Source of the DNA: Knoellia remsis
GTDB lineage: Bacteria; Actinomycetota; Actinomycetes; Actinomycetales; Dermatophilaceae
Assembly (NCBI RefSeq): GCF_003002895.1
Contig: NZ_PVTI01000026.1
Span: 1-52,332 of the forward strand
Length of the DNA: 52,332 nt
Direction of reading: 5' to 3'
In this document: positions 33,134-42,624 of the stretch, in pieces
How the letters are laid out: each line of letters opens with the position of its first letter
Position numbering within the stretch: the first letter of the stretch is position 1
Program-made: the position numbers and the translations under genes
The notes under the pieces: generated by a model
Seen by the model: only the letters and a program-made list of their open reading frames with translations
Databases searched by the model: none
What the model was told of the DNA's origin: nothing

Positions 33134-34105
33134 ATGGTCGCCCCAGCCCGCGAGACCAGCCCGACCGCGCGGGCGCTTCTCACCCTCGAGCTCGTCCAGG
33201 GCCAACCGGGCGTCACGGCCGACGCGATCGGGGAACGGCTCGGCGTCTCGCCAAGGGCAGCCCGGCGCTACGTCGCGATGCTGCGCGAGGTCGGCATACC
33301 GATCACGTCCACCTCCGGACCGGCGGGTGGCTACTGGCCCGGCCGTGGGCTGCGGCCGCCACCGCTGCTCTTCACGCCGGCCGAGGCGCTCGGTCTCGTC
33401 ATGGCGGTCCTCGACGGGCACCACGACCCGGACGACACCCAGGACCCCGTCGGCAGCGGCATCGGCAAGATCTTGCGAACCCTGCCGGAATCCGTTGCGG
33501 CAGAGGCGAACACGGTGCGTCGAGTTGCGGAGGCAGCGCCCGACCGCTCAGCGTCGCGACCCACGCCGGAGGCCACTGCGCGGCTCGTGCGGGCGTGCGT
33601 CGACCGACAGGTCGTGCGGCTGGGTTATCGGACCGAGGCCGGTCGCGACCTCACCCTCGACGTCGAGCCATGGGCCGTCGTCGTCCGGCACAGCCGCTGG
33701 TACCTCCTGTGCCACTCGCGCACCTCGGATGCGACGCGCGCCTACCGCATCGACCGGGTCACGCAGGTCGAGGTCGTGCCCGAGACCTTCGAACCTCCGG
33801 CGGACCTCGAGCCGGTGAGCGCACTCGAGCAGCACCTCGGGCAGGGGTGGGACCACCCCGTCGAGGTCGTCGTGGGGGCGCCCGCCGACGTGGTCGAGCG
33901 GCACCTCCCGCGGACGATGGGTCGCGTCGAACCCGTTGGGGCGAGGCGCTGTCGGCTCGTCGGCAGCACGAGCAACCCCGCGGCCTACGCGGCCGACCTC
34001 GCCGGGCTCCCGGCCGACTTCACGGTCGAGGTGGGTGACGAGGTCCGGGCGGCGGTGCTGGCCCTGGGGCGGCGGCTGGTCGCGGCGGCCCGCTCGCAGT
34101 GGTAG
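33134..34105 (+). CDS. WYL-domain transcriptional regulator (YafY/DeoR-like)
   Basis: A 323-residue regulator. An N-terminal winged HTH (RALLTLELVQGQPGVTADAIGERLGVSPRAARRYVAMLREVGIPI) is followed by a WYL domain (VRLGYRTEAGRDLTLDVEPWAVVVRHSRWYLLCHSR, AYRIDRVTQVEVV) that senses nucleic acid or small ligands, and a C-terminal WCX-like extension. Such YafY proteins usually control a divergent neighbour, here the DLH-DinB pair 72 bp away. ATG 33134 begins the HTH protein. It is followed after 10 bp by a VOC gene. Confidence 0.9.
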   Translation: MVAPARETSPTARALLTLELVQGQPGVTADAIGERLGVSPRAARRYVAMLREVGIPITSTSGPAGGYWPGRGLRPPPLLFTPAEALGLVMAVLDGHHDPDDTQDPVGSGIGKILRTLPESVAAEANTVRRVAEAAPDRSASRPTPEATARLVRACVDRQVVRLGYRTEAGRDLTLDVEPWAVVVRHSRWYLLCHSRTSDATRAYRIDRVTQVEVVPETFEPPADLEPVSALEQHLGQGWDHPVEVVVGAPADVVERHLPRTMGRVEPVGARRCRLVGSTSNPAAYAADLAGLPADFTVEVGDEVRAAVLALGRRLVAAARSQW

Positions 34106-34115
34106 GACGGAAGGC

Positions 34116-34526
34116 ATGGGCGACCACCCGGCATACGTGCACACGTCCTTCGACACGGAGCGGCCGCGCGAGCTCGCGGAGTTCTATCGGCAGCTGCTCG
34201 GTCTCGTCTATCGCGCCGGCGACGAGCCCCCGACCGACGGCAGTCCGGACGACCTCGACTGGCTCGTGCTCACCCAGCCCGACGGGACGCGCCAGCTCGC
34301 CTTCCAGCAGGTCGAGACGTTGACGCCGACCACCTGGCCCGATGACGACGTGCCCATGCAGGCGCACATCGACTACACCTTCGACAGCGTCGAGGAGCTC
34401 GAGCGGCACAAGGACATCGCGCTGCGGCTCGGAGCCACACTCCGGCTCGACCGCACCGACGACGAGGAGCCGCTCTATGTCCTCGCCGACCCGAGCGGGC
34501 ACCCGTTCTGCCTCTTCGTGAGCTGA
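34116..34526 (+). CDS. VOC family (glyoxalase-like) protein
   Basis: A 136-residue single VOC domain. It has HTSFDTERPRELAEFYRQLLGLVYRAGDEPP, LVLTQPDGTRQLAFQQVE, HIDYTFDSVEELERH and YVLADPSGHPFCLFV, the last being the metal-ligand strand of glyoxalase/bleomycin-resistance relatives. The substrate is unknown. ATG 34116 has GGAAGG four bases upstream. It lies ten bases after the WYL regulator stop, so the genes are probably co-transcribed. A CGGCATAC copy encodes part of HPAYVH. Confidence 0.87.
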   Translation: MGDHPAYVHTSFDTERPRELAEFYRQLLGLVYRAGDEPPTDGSPDDLDWLVLTQPDGTRQLAFQQVETLTPTTWPDDDVPMQAHIDYTFDSVEELERHKDIALRLGATLRLDRTDDEEPLYVLADPSGHPFCLFVS

Positions 34527-34711
34527 GCGGAACCTCCACGTTCTCTCGGTATGCCGTCCGCGCGTCGTCGTCGGCGCGTCACGGCAGTGTGACGATTGCG
34601 TGAGGATCGACGGGAGAGACGGTCGGGAGCGTGCACGTTGCGGCGACCCCCTGACAGAGTGACGGTGCGGCTCCGACCCGGGGTTCGCACGTCGACGCCG
34701 GAAGGGTGTGA

Positions 34712-36742
34712 GTGGTGGCTTCACGTGGGTGGGGAACGAAGGTCGGGATCGCGGTGCTCGTCCTCGCGCTCGTCGCCGGGGGAGCGTGGGGCGCGTGGAC
34801 CTGGCTGGGCCGGGACACGGGAGCGGCACGGGCGGCTGCCGAAAAGGTCGCTGCCGGGCTGGCCGCCGGCGAGCTGCCCCCGGGGGTCGTGACGGGGGAG
34901 CCCACCGGTGAGGGGGAGGGGCTCGCCGCGATCGTCGAGGACATGGAGGGTGCCAAGCACGCCGTGTCCGTGGCCTCGGTGACCGAGCCCGAGTCGGGGT
35001 CCGCGACGGCGACCCTGCGGCACGAGTGGTCGGTGCCGGGCGCCGAGAAGCCGTGGACCTATGAGACCCCCGTGGAGCTGCGCAAGGGCGACGAGACGTG
35101 GACCGGGGTGTGGTCGCCGGCGATGGTGGCGCCCGACCTCACCGACGCGGAGACGTTGCGCCTCAAGCGAACCCAGGCCGAGCGCGCCGACATCCTCGGC
35201 CCCGACGGCAAGCCCATCGTCACGGAGCGACCCATCCAGCGGGTCGGCATCGACAAGACCAAGGTGTCGGGTGCGGCCGCGGCGACGTCGGCACGGGCAC
35301 TCGGGACGGCGCTCGACATCAACGTCGACAAGTTCGTCACGGCGGTCCAGCAGGCCGGGCCGAAGGCGTTCGTCGAGGCGATCACCGTGCGCTCGGGGAG
35401 CCCGGAGGAGCAGGCCGCGCGGGCGGTGGACGCACCGGGTGTCTTCCTCGTGGCGGGCACGCGGGAGCTCGCTCCGACGGCGACGTTCGCGCGGCCCATC
35501 CTCGGGACCGTCGGGGAGGCGACGGCGGAGATCATCGAGAAGTCCGGTGGCACCGTCTCGGCGGGTGACGTCGTTGGCAAGGGAGGCATCCAGGAGGCGC
35601 AGAACGCGCAGCTCTCCGGGCAGCCCGGCGTGACCGTGTCGGCTGTCGGCGGGGGTGACCCTCGTGTGCTCTTCGAGACAGCGCCGGTCGCGGGGAAGCC
35701 GGTCACGGTCACCCTCGACATCGCGACCCAGAACGCAGCGGAGGCGGCTCTCGCGGATATCGAGCCGGCCTCGGCGATCGTCGCGATCCGCCCGTCCACC
35801 GGAGCGGTCCTCGCCGCCGCCAGCGGGCCCGGGAGCAACGGGCAGTCGACGGCGACGCAGGGACGCTTCCCGCCGGGATCGACCTTCAAGACCGTGTCGA
35901 CACTGGCCCTGCTGCGCTCGGGTGTGACGCCATCGACGCCCGTCGAGTGCACCCAGACCTTCGTCGTGGACGGCCGCCAGTTCAAGAACGTCGACAGCTA
36001 TCCGAAGGACGCGCTGGGCAAGGTGCCGTTCTCGACGGCGTTCGCGAACTCGTGCAACACGGCGTTCATGCGGCTGGGAGCGGACCTCGAGCCGGCGGCG
36101 CTGCCGACTGCTGCGGCGGGGCTCGGGCTCACGGCCGACCCCTCCCTCGGGGTGCCGACGTTCCTCGGGTCGGTGCCGACGCCGAAGCCCGGCACCGACG
36201 AGGCGGCGTCGATGATCGGTCAGTCCAAGGTGCAGGCGTCCCCGCTCGGCATGGCCACGGTCGCCGCCTCCATCGCGGCCGGCAAGACGGTGACGCCCAC
36301 CCTCGTGACGGGTGTGGAGCCGGATGCCTCGGACGGTGACGGTGGTGCAGGCTCGTCCGCCTTGCCGACCGCGTCGCCGTCCGGGTCGGCGTCCGCCTCG
36401 CCCGCCTCGCCCGCCGCGTCGGGGTCGCCCGCCGCGTCGCCGACCGGTGCCACCCCCACGCCCAGCAACCCCATCACCGCTGCCGAGGCCAAGCAGCTGC
36501 AGACGCTCATGCGCGGCGTCGTGGAGCAGGGCAGCGCCGACTTCCTCCTCGACGTCCCGGGCGCACCCGTCCTGGCCAAGACCGGCACGGCCGAGTTCGG
36601 CGAGGCGGGCGCGCTCAAGGAGCACGCCTGGATGATCGGGATCCAGGGTGACCTCGCCGTCGCGGTCCTCGTCGTCGAGGGTGAGGGCGGCGCATCCACG
36701 GCCGGGCCGGTGCTCGAGAAGTTCCTGCGCGCCGTCGCCTGA
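34712..36742 (+). CDS. Class B penicillin-binding protein (MecA_N-type transpeptidase)
   Basis: A 676-residue membrane-anchored transpeptidase. One N-terminal membrane segment (GIAVLVLALVAGGAWGAWTW) is followed by an NTF2-like MecA_N domain (about 40-150), a PBP dimer domain and the transpeptidase. Active-site motifs are SxxK at Ser390-Lys393 (PGSTFK), SxN at Ser447-Asn449 (NSCN) and KTG at 623-625 (AKTGTAEF). It cross-links peptidoglycan outside the membrane. A Ser/Pro/Ala-rich low-complexity stretch (about residues 545-590) interrupts the transpeptidase between SxN and KTG, an unusual insertion. GTG 34712 has GAAGGG upstream. A GTATGCCGTCCGCGC copy lies at 34549 in the preceding gap, otherwise empty. 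Confidence 0.92.
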   Translation: MVASRGWGTKVGIAVLVLALVAGGAWGAWTWLGRDTGAARAAAEKVAAGLAAGELPPGVVTGEPTGEGEGLAAIVEDMEGAKHAVSVASVTEPESGSATATLRHEWSVPGAEKPWTYETPVELRKGDETWTGVWSPAMVAPDLTDAETLRLKRTQAERADILGPDGKPIVTERPIQRVGIDKTKVSGAAAATSARALGTALDINVDKFVTAVQQAGPKAFVEAITVRSGSPEEQAARAVDAPGVFLVAGTRELAPTATFARPILGTVGEATAEIIEKSGGTVSAGDVVGKGGIQEAQNAQLSGQPGVTVSAVGGGDPRVLFETAPVAGKPVTVTLDIATQNAAEAALADIEPASAIVAIRPSTGAVLAAASGPGSNGQSTATQGRFPPGSTFKTVSTLALLRSGVTPSTPVECTQTFVVDGRQFKNVDSYPKDALGKVPFSTAFANSCNTAFMRLGADLEPAALPTAAAGLGLTADPSLGVPTFLGSVPTPKPGTDEAASMIGQSKVQASPLGMATVAASIAAGKTVTPTLVTGVEPDASDGDGGAGSSALPTASPSGSASASPASPAASGSPAASPTGATPTPSNPITAAEAKQLQTLMRGVVEQGSADFLLDVPGAPVLAKTGTAEFGEAGALKEHAWMIGIQGDLAVAVLVVEGEGGASTAGPVLEKFLRAVA

Positions 36743-36757
36743 CCCCGTCCCCTTTCC

Positions 36758-36820
36758 CGACTTATTGCGCACAGCTCGCACGATCCTGGCGCCGTCCGTG
36801 CGAGCTGTGCGCAATCAGTG
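36758..36820. terminator. Family-A hairpin between convergent genes
   Basis: GCGCACAGCTCGCAC (36767-36781) pairs perfectly with 36798-36812. The outer arms CGACTTATT and AATCAGTGG pair with two mismatches. It lies between the PBP and photolyase ends, so it is probably a bidirectional terminator. Confidence 0.75.
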
Positions 36821-36831
36821 GCGCCGACCGG

Positions 36832-38196
36832 TCAGCGCTTGGTCTCCTCGAGGCGGCGCAGGGCCTCGCGGCGCTCGTCCGCATGGTCGACGATCCGCTT
36901 CGGGTAGTCGTGCGCGTAGCCGTCGGGATGCTCCCACGGCTGGTGCACGGCCTTGCCCGAGAGGTGTCGCAGCTCGGGCACCCACTGCCGCACGTAGTCG
37001 CCGCTCGGGTCGAACTTCTCGCCCTGCGTCACCGGGTTGAAGACGCGGAAGTACGGCGCCGCGTCGGTCCCCGTGCCGGCGACCCACTGCCAGCCGTGGT
37101 TGTTCGAGGCGAGGTCGCCGTCGATGAGGTGGTCGAGGAAGTGCCGCGCCCCGACCGGCCACCACACGTGCAGGTCCTTGGTGAGGAAGCTCGCGGTGAT
37201 CATCCGGAGCCGGTTGTGCATCCACCCCGTGGCGAGCAGCTGGCGCATCCCGGCATCGACGATGGGGTAGCCGGTCGTCCCGGTGCGCCATGCCTCGATC
37301 GCGTCCTCGGGTTCGTCGTAGGCCATGCCCTGCAGCGCGTCGCGCAGGTCGCTCCACGCGCTGGAAGGGTTGTGCCACAACACATCCGCATAGAACTCGC
37401 GCCACGCGAGCTCGTCGACGAACGTCTCCGTGCCCTGGCCTCGCCGGCTCGCGAGGTCGGCGAGCAGCGTGCGCGGGTGGGTCGTCCCGAGCTTGAGGTG
37501 GGGGGAGAGGCGCGACGTCGCGTCGACGTCCGGTCGGTCGCGGTCGTTGGTGTATGCCGTGAGCGCGCCATCGAGGAACTCGCGCCACCGCGCGTGCGCG
37601 GCTCGCTCGCCGGCCTCGGGCATGTCGGGTAGGTCGGGTGCGGTGAGGGCGTCGTCGAGGGCCCGGGCCGCCTCGGGGTCGTCCTCAATGTGCATGAGCG
37701 GCAGGTCGCGGGGGCGGGGCGCCGGGTCGGGCCAGCCATGGCGGCGCCACGCCTTGGCGAAGGGGGTGAAGACCTTGTAGGGAGCGTCGCTGCCGTTGAC
37801 GACGAGACCCGGCCCCACGGCATACGGCGTGCCTGTCTCGACCCACGCGATGCCTTGCGTCGCAAGAGAGTTCGCGACCTGCTCGTCGCGGCGGCGCCCG
37901 AAGGGTGTCGTCTCCCGGGTGACGTGCACGCTGCTCGCGCCGACGCGTTCGGCGAGGTCGGGGATGACGGTGGCAGGGTCGCCCCAGAGGAGGGTGAGCG
38001 CGCCGTCGTACTCGTCGTTCGTGGCGCGCAGGGTGGCGGCGAGCCAGGCCCGACGAACGGCTCCGGCGCCTTCCCACAGCGTCGGGTCGACGACGAAGGC
38101 GACGACGAGGTCGCCGTCGGCGGCGTCGCGCGCGGCAAGGAGGGCCGGGTGGTCGCTCCGTCGCAGGTCCCGACGGAGCCAGAGGATGGAGGTCAC
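36832..38196 (-). CDS. phrB: Deoxyribodipyrimidine photolyase (class I CPD)
   Basis: A 454-residue DNA photolyase that uses light to split cyclobutane pyrimidine dimers. The N-terminal antenna domain opens ILWLRRDLRRSDHPAL. The FAD domain has ELAWREFYADVLWHNP, TGYPIVDAGMRQLLATGWMHNRLRM, FLTKDLHVWWPVGARHFLDHLIDGDLASNNHGWQW and YFRVFNPVTQGEKFDPSGDYVRQWVPEL, which contain the tryptophans of electron transfer and FAD ligands. Its ATG overlaps the stop of the yqeY-like gene (ATGA), so they form one transcript. Confidence 0.95.
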   Translation of the reverse strand: MTSILWLRRDLRRSDHPALLAARDAADGDLVVAFVVDPTLWEGAGAVRRAWLAATLRATNDEYDGALTLLWGDPATVIPDLAERVGASSVHVTRETTPFGRRRDEQVANSLATQGIAWVETGTPYAVGPGLVVNGSDAPYKVFTPFAKAWRRHGWPDPAPRPRDLPLMHIEDDPEAARALDDALTAPDLPDMPEAGERAAHARWREFLDGALTAYTNDRDRPDVDATSRLSPHLKLGTTHPRTLLADLASRRGQGTETFVDELAWREFYADVLWHNPSSAWSDLRDALQGMAYDEPEDAIEAWRTGTTGYPIVDAGMRQLLATGWMHNRLRMITASFLTKDLHVWWPVGARHFLDHLIDGDLASNNHGWQWVAGTGTDAAPYFRVFNPVTQGEKFDPSGDYVRQWVPELRHLSGKAVHQPWEHPDGYAHDYPKRIVDHADERREALRRLEETKR

Positions 38197-38576
38197 GTCG
38201 ACCGCAGCACGTCGAGCAGGGTGTCCGCGCCGTGGAGCAGCTCTGCGGCCCGATCCTCGTGGCCGGTATCGATCAGCTCGTCCGCGGCATTGCGCAGGTC
38301 CTGGACCTCGGTCTCGACGATGTCCAACTGGTCGTTGTGGGTGAGGGTTCGGCGCTCCGCCTCGGTGGCCCCGACGCCCACGGCTGAGCCCGCGATGGGG
38401 GAGGCCTGGGTTGCTGGGGCGGCGCCGACGGGGATCGCCTCGGCGTTGTCGAGGGCGGCGATGGCCGACCGCAGCGCTGCCGCGGCGGCGCGGTCGCGCG
38501 AGCGCATCGCCTGCGTGAGCGCGGTGCGCAACGCCGAGCGCAGGTCGACGTCGGAGCCGAGACTGGGCGTGGTCAT
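38193..38576 (-). CDS. GatB/YqeY-like small protein
   Basis: A 127-residue protein with the opening LRTALTQAMRSRDRAAAAALRSAIAALDNAEAI, typical of the YqeY/GatB C-terminal tRNA-binding-like fold, then a charged helical C terminus (QLDIVETEVQDLRNAADELIDTG). YqeY proteins have no proven function. ATG 38576 follows a leaderless -10 box TAGGGT (38584-38589). Its stop overlaps the photolyase start. Confidence 0.8.
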   Translation of the reverse strand: MTTPSLGSDVDLRSALRTALTQAMRSRDRAAAAALRSAIAALDNAEAIPVGAAPATQASPIAGSAVGVGATEAERRTLTHNDQLDIVETEVQDLRNAADELIDTGHEDRAAELLHGADTLLDVLRST

Positions 38577-38583
38577 GTCAGCG

Positions 38584-38589
38584 ACCCTA
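38584..38589 (-). promoter_or_regulatory. -10 box TAGGGT, leaderless start
   Basis: Reads TAGGGT on the minus strand, 7 nt before ATG 38576. Confidence 0.5.
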
Positions 38590-38606
38590 GTTCCCCCGCC
38601 CACCGC

Positions 38607-38766
38607 CGACTTATTGCCGGTTCCGTTCGGAGTGGGGTGAACGGAATCGCCAATCAGTGCCGACTTATTGCTGGTTCCGTTCGGGTGGGGTGAACGGATT
38701 CGGCAATCAGTGCGACTTACTGCGCACAGTTCGCACGGTGGGGTGCGAAGTCTGCGCAATAAGTCG
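38607..38766. repeat. Three family-A hairpins in tandem
   Basis: Copies at about 38607-38660, 38661-38713 and 38712-38766. Each opens CGACTTATTGC or CGACTTACTGC and closes with CAATCAGTG or CAATAAGTCG. Inner stems are CGGTTCCGTTC / GAACGGAATC, TGGTTCCGTTC / GAACGGATTC and GCGCACAGTTCGCAC / GTGCGAAGTCTGCGC. They lie just after the copA stop, so they may terminate the copper operon. They fill 38590-38778. Confidence 0.8.
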
Positions 38767-38778
38767 GGGGTTCCGGGG

Positions 38779-41016
38779 TCAGGTCGTGGGGCGGAAGGAC
38801 TTGAGGCGGAGGCTGTTCGTCACGACGAAGACCGACGACAGGGCCATCGCGGCACCGGCGATCATCGGGTTGAGCAGCCCGGCCATGGCGAGCGGGATCG
38901 CGGCGACGTTGTAGCCGAACGCCCAGAAAAGGTTGCTCTTGATCGTCGAGAGGGTGCGGCGGGCGAGCCGGATCGCGTCCGGCGCCACCCGCAGGTCACC
39001 GCGGACGAGCGTGAGGTCGCTCGCCTCGATCGCGACGTCGGTGCCGGTTCCCATCGCCATGCCGAGGTCGGCCGTGGCGAGGGCGGCGGCATCGTTGACC
39101 CCGTCGCCGACCATGGCGACGACCCTGCCCTCGTCCTGCAGGCGGCGCACGACGTCGACCTTGTCGGCCGGCATGACGTCGGCGATGACGTTGTCGGCGT
39201 CGATCCCGACCTGCCCCGCGACATGGCGGGCGGCCTCGGGGTTGTCACCCGTGAGCAGCCACGGCGTGAGGCCGAGGTCGCGCAGCTGCGCGATGGCCTG
39301 GCGTGACGTCGTCTTGACCGTGTCGCCGACGACGAGGACGCCGCGGGCCGTCCCGTCCCAGCCGACGACCACGGGAGTGGCGCCCGAGGCACGGGCCCGG
39401 GTCAGTGCCGACTCGAGCTCGTCACCGACGGTGATCGACCAGTCGCGGAGCAGCTGCGGCCGACCCACGACGACGGCGTGTCCGTCGACGACGCCCTGCA
39501 CCCCGAGGCCGTCGACGCTCGTGAAGTCCTCCACCCGCGCGACTCCCACGCCGCGCTCCTTCGCCCCGGCCACGACGGCCCGCGCGATCGGGTGCTCGGA
39601 CCCGTCCTCGAGCGAGGCGGCGAGGCGGAGGACCTCGTCGGCGTCCTCGCCCGTGGCAGCGACGACATCGCGCAGCGACATCTCGCCGGTGGTCACGGTC
39701 CCGGTCTTGTCGAGCACGATCGTGTCGATGCGCCGGGTCGACTCGAGGACCTCGGGGCCCTTGATGAGGATGCCGAGCTGGGCGCCCCGGCCGGTGCCGA
39801 CCATGAGGGCCGTCGGCGTCGCGAGTCCGAGGGCGCAGGGGCAGGCGATGATGAGCACGGCAACGGCCGCCGTGAAGGCCGCCGCCCAGCCGCCACCCGT
39901 GCCGATCCAGAAGCCCAGCGTCCCGACGGCCAGCGCGATGACGATGGGGACGAAGATCCCCGAGATCCGGTCCGCGAGCCGCTGGACCTGTGCCTTGCCG
40001 TTCTGGGCGTCCTCGACGAGCCGCGCCATCTGCGCGAGCTGGGTGTCCCCGCCGACGCGGGTCGCGCGGACGAGGAGCCGCCCGCCGGAGTTCACGGTCG
40101 CACCGACGACGGCGTCGTCGACACCGACCTCGACCGGGACGGACTCACCGGTGAGCATCGACGCGTCGACGGCGGACGAGCCCTCGACCACGATGCCGTC
40201 GGTGGCGATCTTCTCGCCGGGTCGGACGACGAACTCGTCCCCGACGGCCAGCTGCGACACCGGGATCCGCGTCTCGACACCGTCACGAACGACCGCGACG
40301 TCCTTCGCGCCCATCTCGAGGAGCGCGCGCAGCGCGGCGCCGGAACGACGCTTGGCGCGCGCCTCGGCATAGCGGCCGGCGAGGATGAACGTCGTCACCC
40401 CGGCCGCGGCCTCGAGATAGATGTTGCCCGCGCCGTCGGTGCGTCCGACGGTGAGCTCGAAGGGGTGCTTCATGCCGGGCGTGCCCGCCGTCCCGAGGAA
40501 GAGTGCGTAGAGCGACCAGCCGAGCGCGGCGAGCGTGCCGACGGACACGAGCGTGTCCATCGTCGTCGCGCCGTGGCGCAGGTTGACCCACGCGGCCCGG
40601 TGGAACGGCCAGGCACCCCACACGACGACGGGTGCCGCGAGGACGAGCGAGGCCCACTGCCAGTAGGTGAACTGCAGCGCCGGGACCATCGCCATCGCGA
40701 TGACGGGCACCGAGAGCACCGCCGAGATGACGAGCCGGTCACGCAGCGACCGCGTCGGGTCGACCTCCTCCTCGGATTCGCCTGTCGCAGAAGGCGACTC
40801 GTCCACGCGAGGCAGGCGGGCGGCATACCCGGCGGACTGGACCGTGGTGAGCAGGTCGTCCGGTGAGACGGTCTCGGGGAACTCGACGCGCGCCTTCTCG
40901 GTCGCGTAGTTCACGGTCGCCGTGACGCCGTCGAGCTTGTTGAGCTTGCGCTCGATCCGGTTCGCGCAGGAGGCGCAGGTCATCCCGGAGATGTCGAGCT
41001 CAATGCTGGTGGTCAC
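38779..41016 (-). CDS. copA: Copper-translocating P-type ATPase
   Basis: A 745-residue P1B-type ATPase exporting Cu(I). One N-terminal metal-binding domain (GMTCASC, Cys14/Cys17) precedes eight membrane helices, with the CPC transport motif [12 protein letters not shown], actuator TGES ([10 protein letters not shown]), phosphorylation DKTGTVT, nucleotide-binding SEHPIA (His-Pro) and hinge [13 protein letters not shown] 41016 has AGGAGG six bases upstream and lies inside the end of the preceding gene (17-bp overlap). Last gene of the csoR-copZ-HVHP protein-copA unit. Confidence 0.95.
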   Translation of the reverse strand: MTTSIELDISGMTCASCANRIERKLNKLDGVTATVNYATEKARVEFPETVSPDDLLTTVQSAGYAARLPRVDESPSATGESEEEVDPTRSLRDRLVISAVLSVPVIAMAMVPALQFTYWQWASLVLAAPVVVWGAWPFHRAAWVNLRHGATTMDTLVSVGTLAALGWSLYALFLGTAGTPGMKHPFELTVGRTDGAGNIYLEAAAGVTTFILAGRYAEARAKRRSGAALRALLEMGAKDVAVVRDGVETRIPVSQLAVGDEFVVRPGEKIATDGIVVEGSSAVDASMLTGESVPVEVGVDDAVVGATVNSGGRLLVRATRVGGDTQLAQMARLVEDAQNGKAQVQRLADRISGIFVPIVIALAVGTLGFWIGTGGGWAAAFTAAVAVLIIACPCALGLATPTALMVGTGRGAQLGILIKGPEVLESTRRIDTIVLDKTGTVTTGEMSLRDVVAATGEDADEVLRLAASLEDGSEHPIARAVVAGAKERGVGVARVEDFTSVDGLGVQGVVDGHAVVVGRPQLLRDWSITVGDELESALTRARASGATPVVVGWDGTARGVLVVGDTVKTTSRQAIAQLRDLGLTPWLLTGDNPEAARHVAGQVGIDADNVIADVMPADKVDVVRRLQDEGRVVAMVGDGVNDAAALATADLGMAMGTGTDVAIEASDLTLVRGDLRVAPDAIRLARRTLSTIKSNLFWAFGYNVAAIPLAMAGLLNPMIAGAAMALSSVFVVTNSLRLKSFRPTT

Positions 41017-42001
41017 TGCTGCCTCCTGACGCGGTGGGTTCCGGGCTGGACGTGGGCGAGGAGGTCGGCGCGGAAGGCTCCGACGCACCGCCCGCGGTGA
41101 GGACGAACTCCGCCGTCCGGACGACGCCCTCGTGCTGGAAGTCGAGGAAGAGCCGGTAGGTCCCCACACTCGGCACGCTCGTGCCGAAGGTGATGTCGGG
41201 CCCGGGCCTCGTCGTGCCATCGCCCGGCTCCCCCTCCGGGTGGACGTGGAGGTAGGCGAGGTCGCCGGTGCGCAGCGCGACGAGGTGCCCGTACGCGCCG
41301 AGGTAGGGGTCGAGATCGGTGACCGGCCGCCCGCCCTTGCTCACCGACAGGGTGAGCTCGGAGTCGGCGCCGGGCGCGACATCGCCCTGGAGGGTGACGG
41401 TGTAGCCGTCCACGCTGGCGGTGCGGACGTCTCGACCGGGGACGGGGGCCGGCTGCACGTCACCCGAGACGACGAGGTCCGCACCGAGCGTCAGCGGCTC
41501 GGCACCTCGTGCGGCGAAGTCGGCGAACAGCCGCCAGCTTCCGGGAGTGAGGTCGAGCCGGGTGCTCCACGTGCCGTCGGCCGCCCGTGTCGGGTGGACG
41601 TGCTGGAAGCCGCTGAAGTCGCGACGCACCGCGATGAGGTGCAGCTCCTTCTCGTGCTGTGGTGTGTATGCCGTGACCGGCCTTCCGTCGCGACCCTCGA
41701 TCGTGAAGCTCACCGGGGTCGCGGCGCCCGGGGCGAACGTCGTCCGAGAGAGGGCGAAGGTGAAGCCGCCCTGGCTCACCTGGAGTCCGCCGGGGACGTG
41801 GTCGCCGGCCCCGGCCGCACCGGAAGGTGCGGTGGTCGGCTCGCCGGGACCACCCGGCATACGGCTCATGTCGTGGCCGCCCGAGGATGCCGCGTCGGCG
41901 CGGTCGGCGACCGGGCCGACGAGGCGCCCGAGGCCGAGGGCGAGCGCGAAGACCGCGGCCAACGCGGCGACGAAGCCGACGGCGCGGACCGGCGTGCTCA
42001 T
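41000..42001 (-). CDS. Secreted protein with duplicated HVHP domain in the copper operon
   Basis: A 333-residue protein with an N-terminal membrane segment or signal ([21 protein letters not shown]) followed by a Met/His stretch [11 protein letters not shown]. Two internal repeats follow: GRPVT...[17 protein letters not shown] with WRLFADF (about 107-162), and GRPVT...[18 protein letters not shown] with YRLFLDF (about 225-280). A Ser/Pro tail ends in SSDHQH. The histidine clusters and operon place suggest extracytoplasmic copper binding. I do not know a named function. Its ATG overlaps the copZ stop (ATGA) and its end overlaps the copA start. Confidence 0.85.
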   Translation of the reverse strand: MSTPVRAVGFVAALAAVFALALGLGRLVGPVADRADAASSGGHDMSRMPGGPGEPTTAPSGAAGAGDHVPGGLQVSQGGFTFALSRTTFAPGAATPVSFTIEGRDGRPVTAYTPQHEKELHLIAVRRDFSGFQHVHPTRAADGTWSTRLDLTPGSWRLFADFAARGAEPLTLGADLVVSGDVQPAPVPGRDVRTASVDGYTVTLQGDVAPGADSELTLSVSKGGRPVTDLDPYLGAYGHLVALRTGDLAYLHVHPEGEPGDGTTRPGPDITFGTSVPSVGTYRLFLDFQHEGVVRTAEFVLTAGGASEPSAPTSSPTSSPEPTASGGSSDHQH

Positions 42002-42201
42002 GCCAGCTGGTAGCCGGCTTCCTCGACGGCGGCGCGCACAGCGTCGTCCTCGAGCGGCTCGCTGCTCGTGACGGTGACGGCTCCGGTGGCCAGGTCGACG
42101 TCGACGTTCTCGACGCCGGCGATCTCGCTGACCTCCTCGGTGACGGACGCGACGCAGTGGCCGCAGGTCATGCCGGTGACGGTGAAGGTCTGGGTGCTCA
42201 T
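41998..42201 (-). CDS. copZ: Copper chaperone CopZ
   Basis: A 67-residue HMA-fold metallochaperone with the Cu(I) site GMTCGHC (Cys13, Cys16) and a C-terminal EAGYQLA loop. It carries copper to the N-terminal domain of CopA and to CsoR. ATG 42201 has a ribosome-site-like AGGAGTCCCC just upstream (42202-42211). It overlaps the next gene by four bases. Confidence 0.95.
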   Translation of the reverse strand: MSTQTFTVTGMTCGHCVASVTEEVSEIAGVENVDVDLATGAVTVTSSEPLEDDAVRAAVEEAGYQLA

Positions 42202-42246
42202 GGGGACTCCTGGGTTAGGGGGTCGGGATGGTTCGGACGGGTGGGG

Positions 42247-42555
42247 TCAGGACTTGACGAGGCGGGCGATGGCGTCGCTCGCCTCCTTGAGCTTGGCGTC
42301 GGCCTCGGGACCGCCCTTGCGGGCGGCGTCGGCGACGCAGTGGCTCATGTGCTCGTCGAGGAGGCCGAGAGCGACGGACTGCAGGGCCTTCGTCATCGCG
42401 GAGACCTGGGTGAGGATGTCGATGCAGTACTTCTCGTCCTCGACCATGCGCTGCAGGCCGCGGGCCTGGCCCTCGATGCGCCGCAGCCGCTTGAGGTAGT
42501 CCTCCTTGTGGCCGCTCGCGATGTAGGCGTGTGCGTGGCTGTCGTGCTCGCTCAT
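42247..42555 (-). CDS. csoR: Copper-sensing repressor CsoR
   Basis: A 102-residue all-helical DUF156 repressor. Cys44, His69 and Cys73 have the C-x24-H-x3-C spacing of the CsoR Cu(I) site (YCIDIL...DEHMSHC). Copper binding releases it from its operator. It is first in the copper operon, and a G-tract operator with promoter overlaps the region directly upstream (42562-42585), so it should autoregulate the whole unit. Confidence 0.95.
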   Translation of the reverse strand: MSEHDSHAHAYIASGHKEDYLKRLRRIEGQARGLQRMVEDEKYCIDILTQVSAMTKALQSVALGLLDEHMSHCVADAARKGGPEADAKLKEASDAIARLVKS

Positions 42556-42561
42556 GGCGGC

Positions 42562-42591
42562 GATACTATACCCCCCCTAGGTATCTGGCAA
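42562..42591 (-). promoter_or_regulatory. CsoR operator and promoter
   Basis: ATACC (42568-42572) and GGTAT (42580-42584) flank a seven-C run, the GC-tract pattern of CsoR operators, with outer GATAC/GTATC (42562-42566, 42581-42585). On the minus strand TATAGT at 42565-42570 is a good -10 and TTGCCA at 42586-42591 a possible -35 with a short 15-bp spacer, so the operator fills the spacer. Confidence 0.8.
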
Positions 42592-42624
42592 GCCGCACGA
42601 CATCCGCGCCCGGCGCGCGACCCC

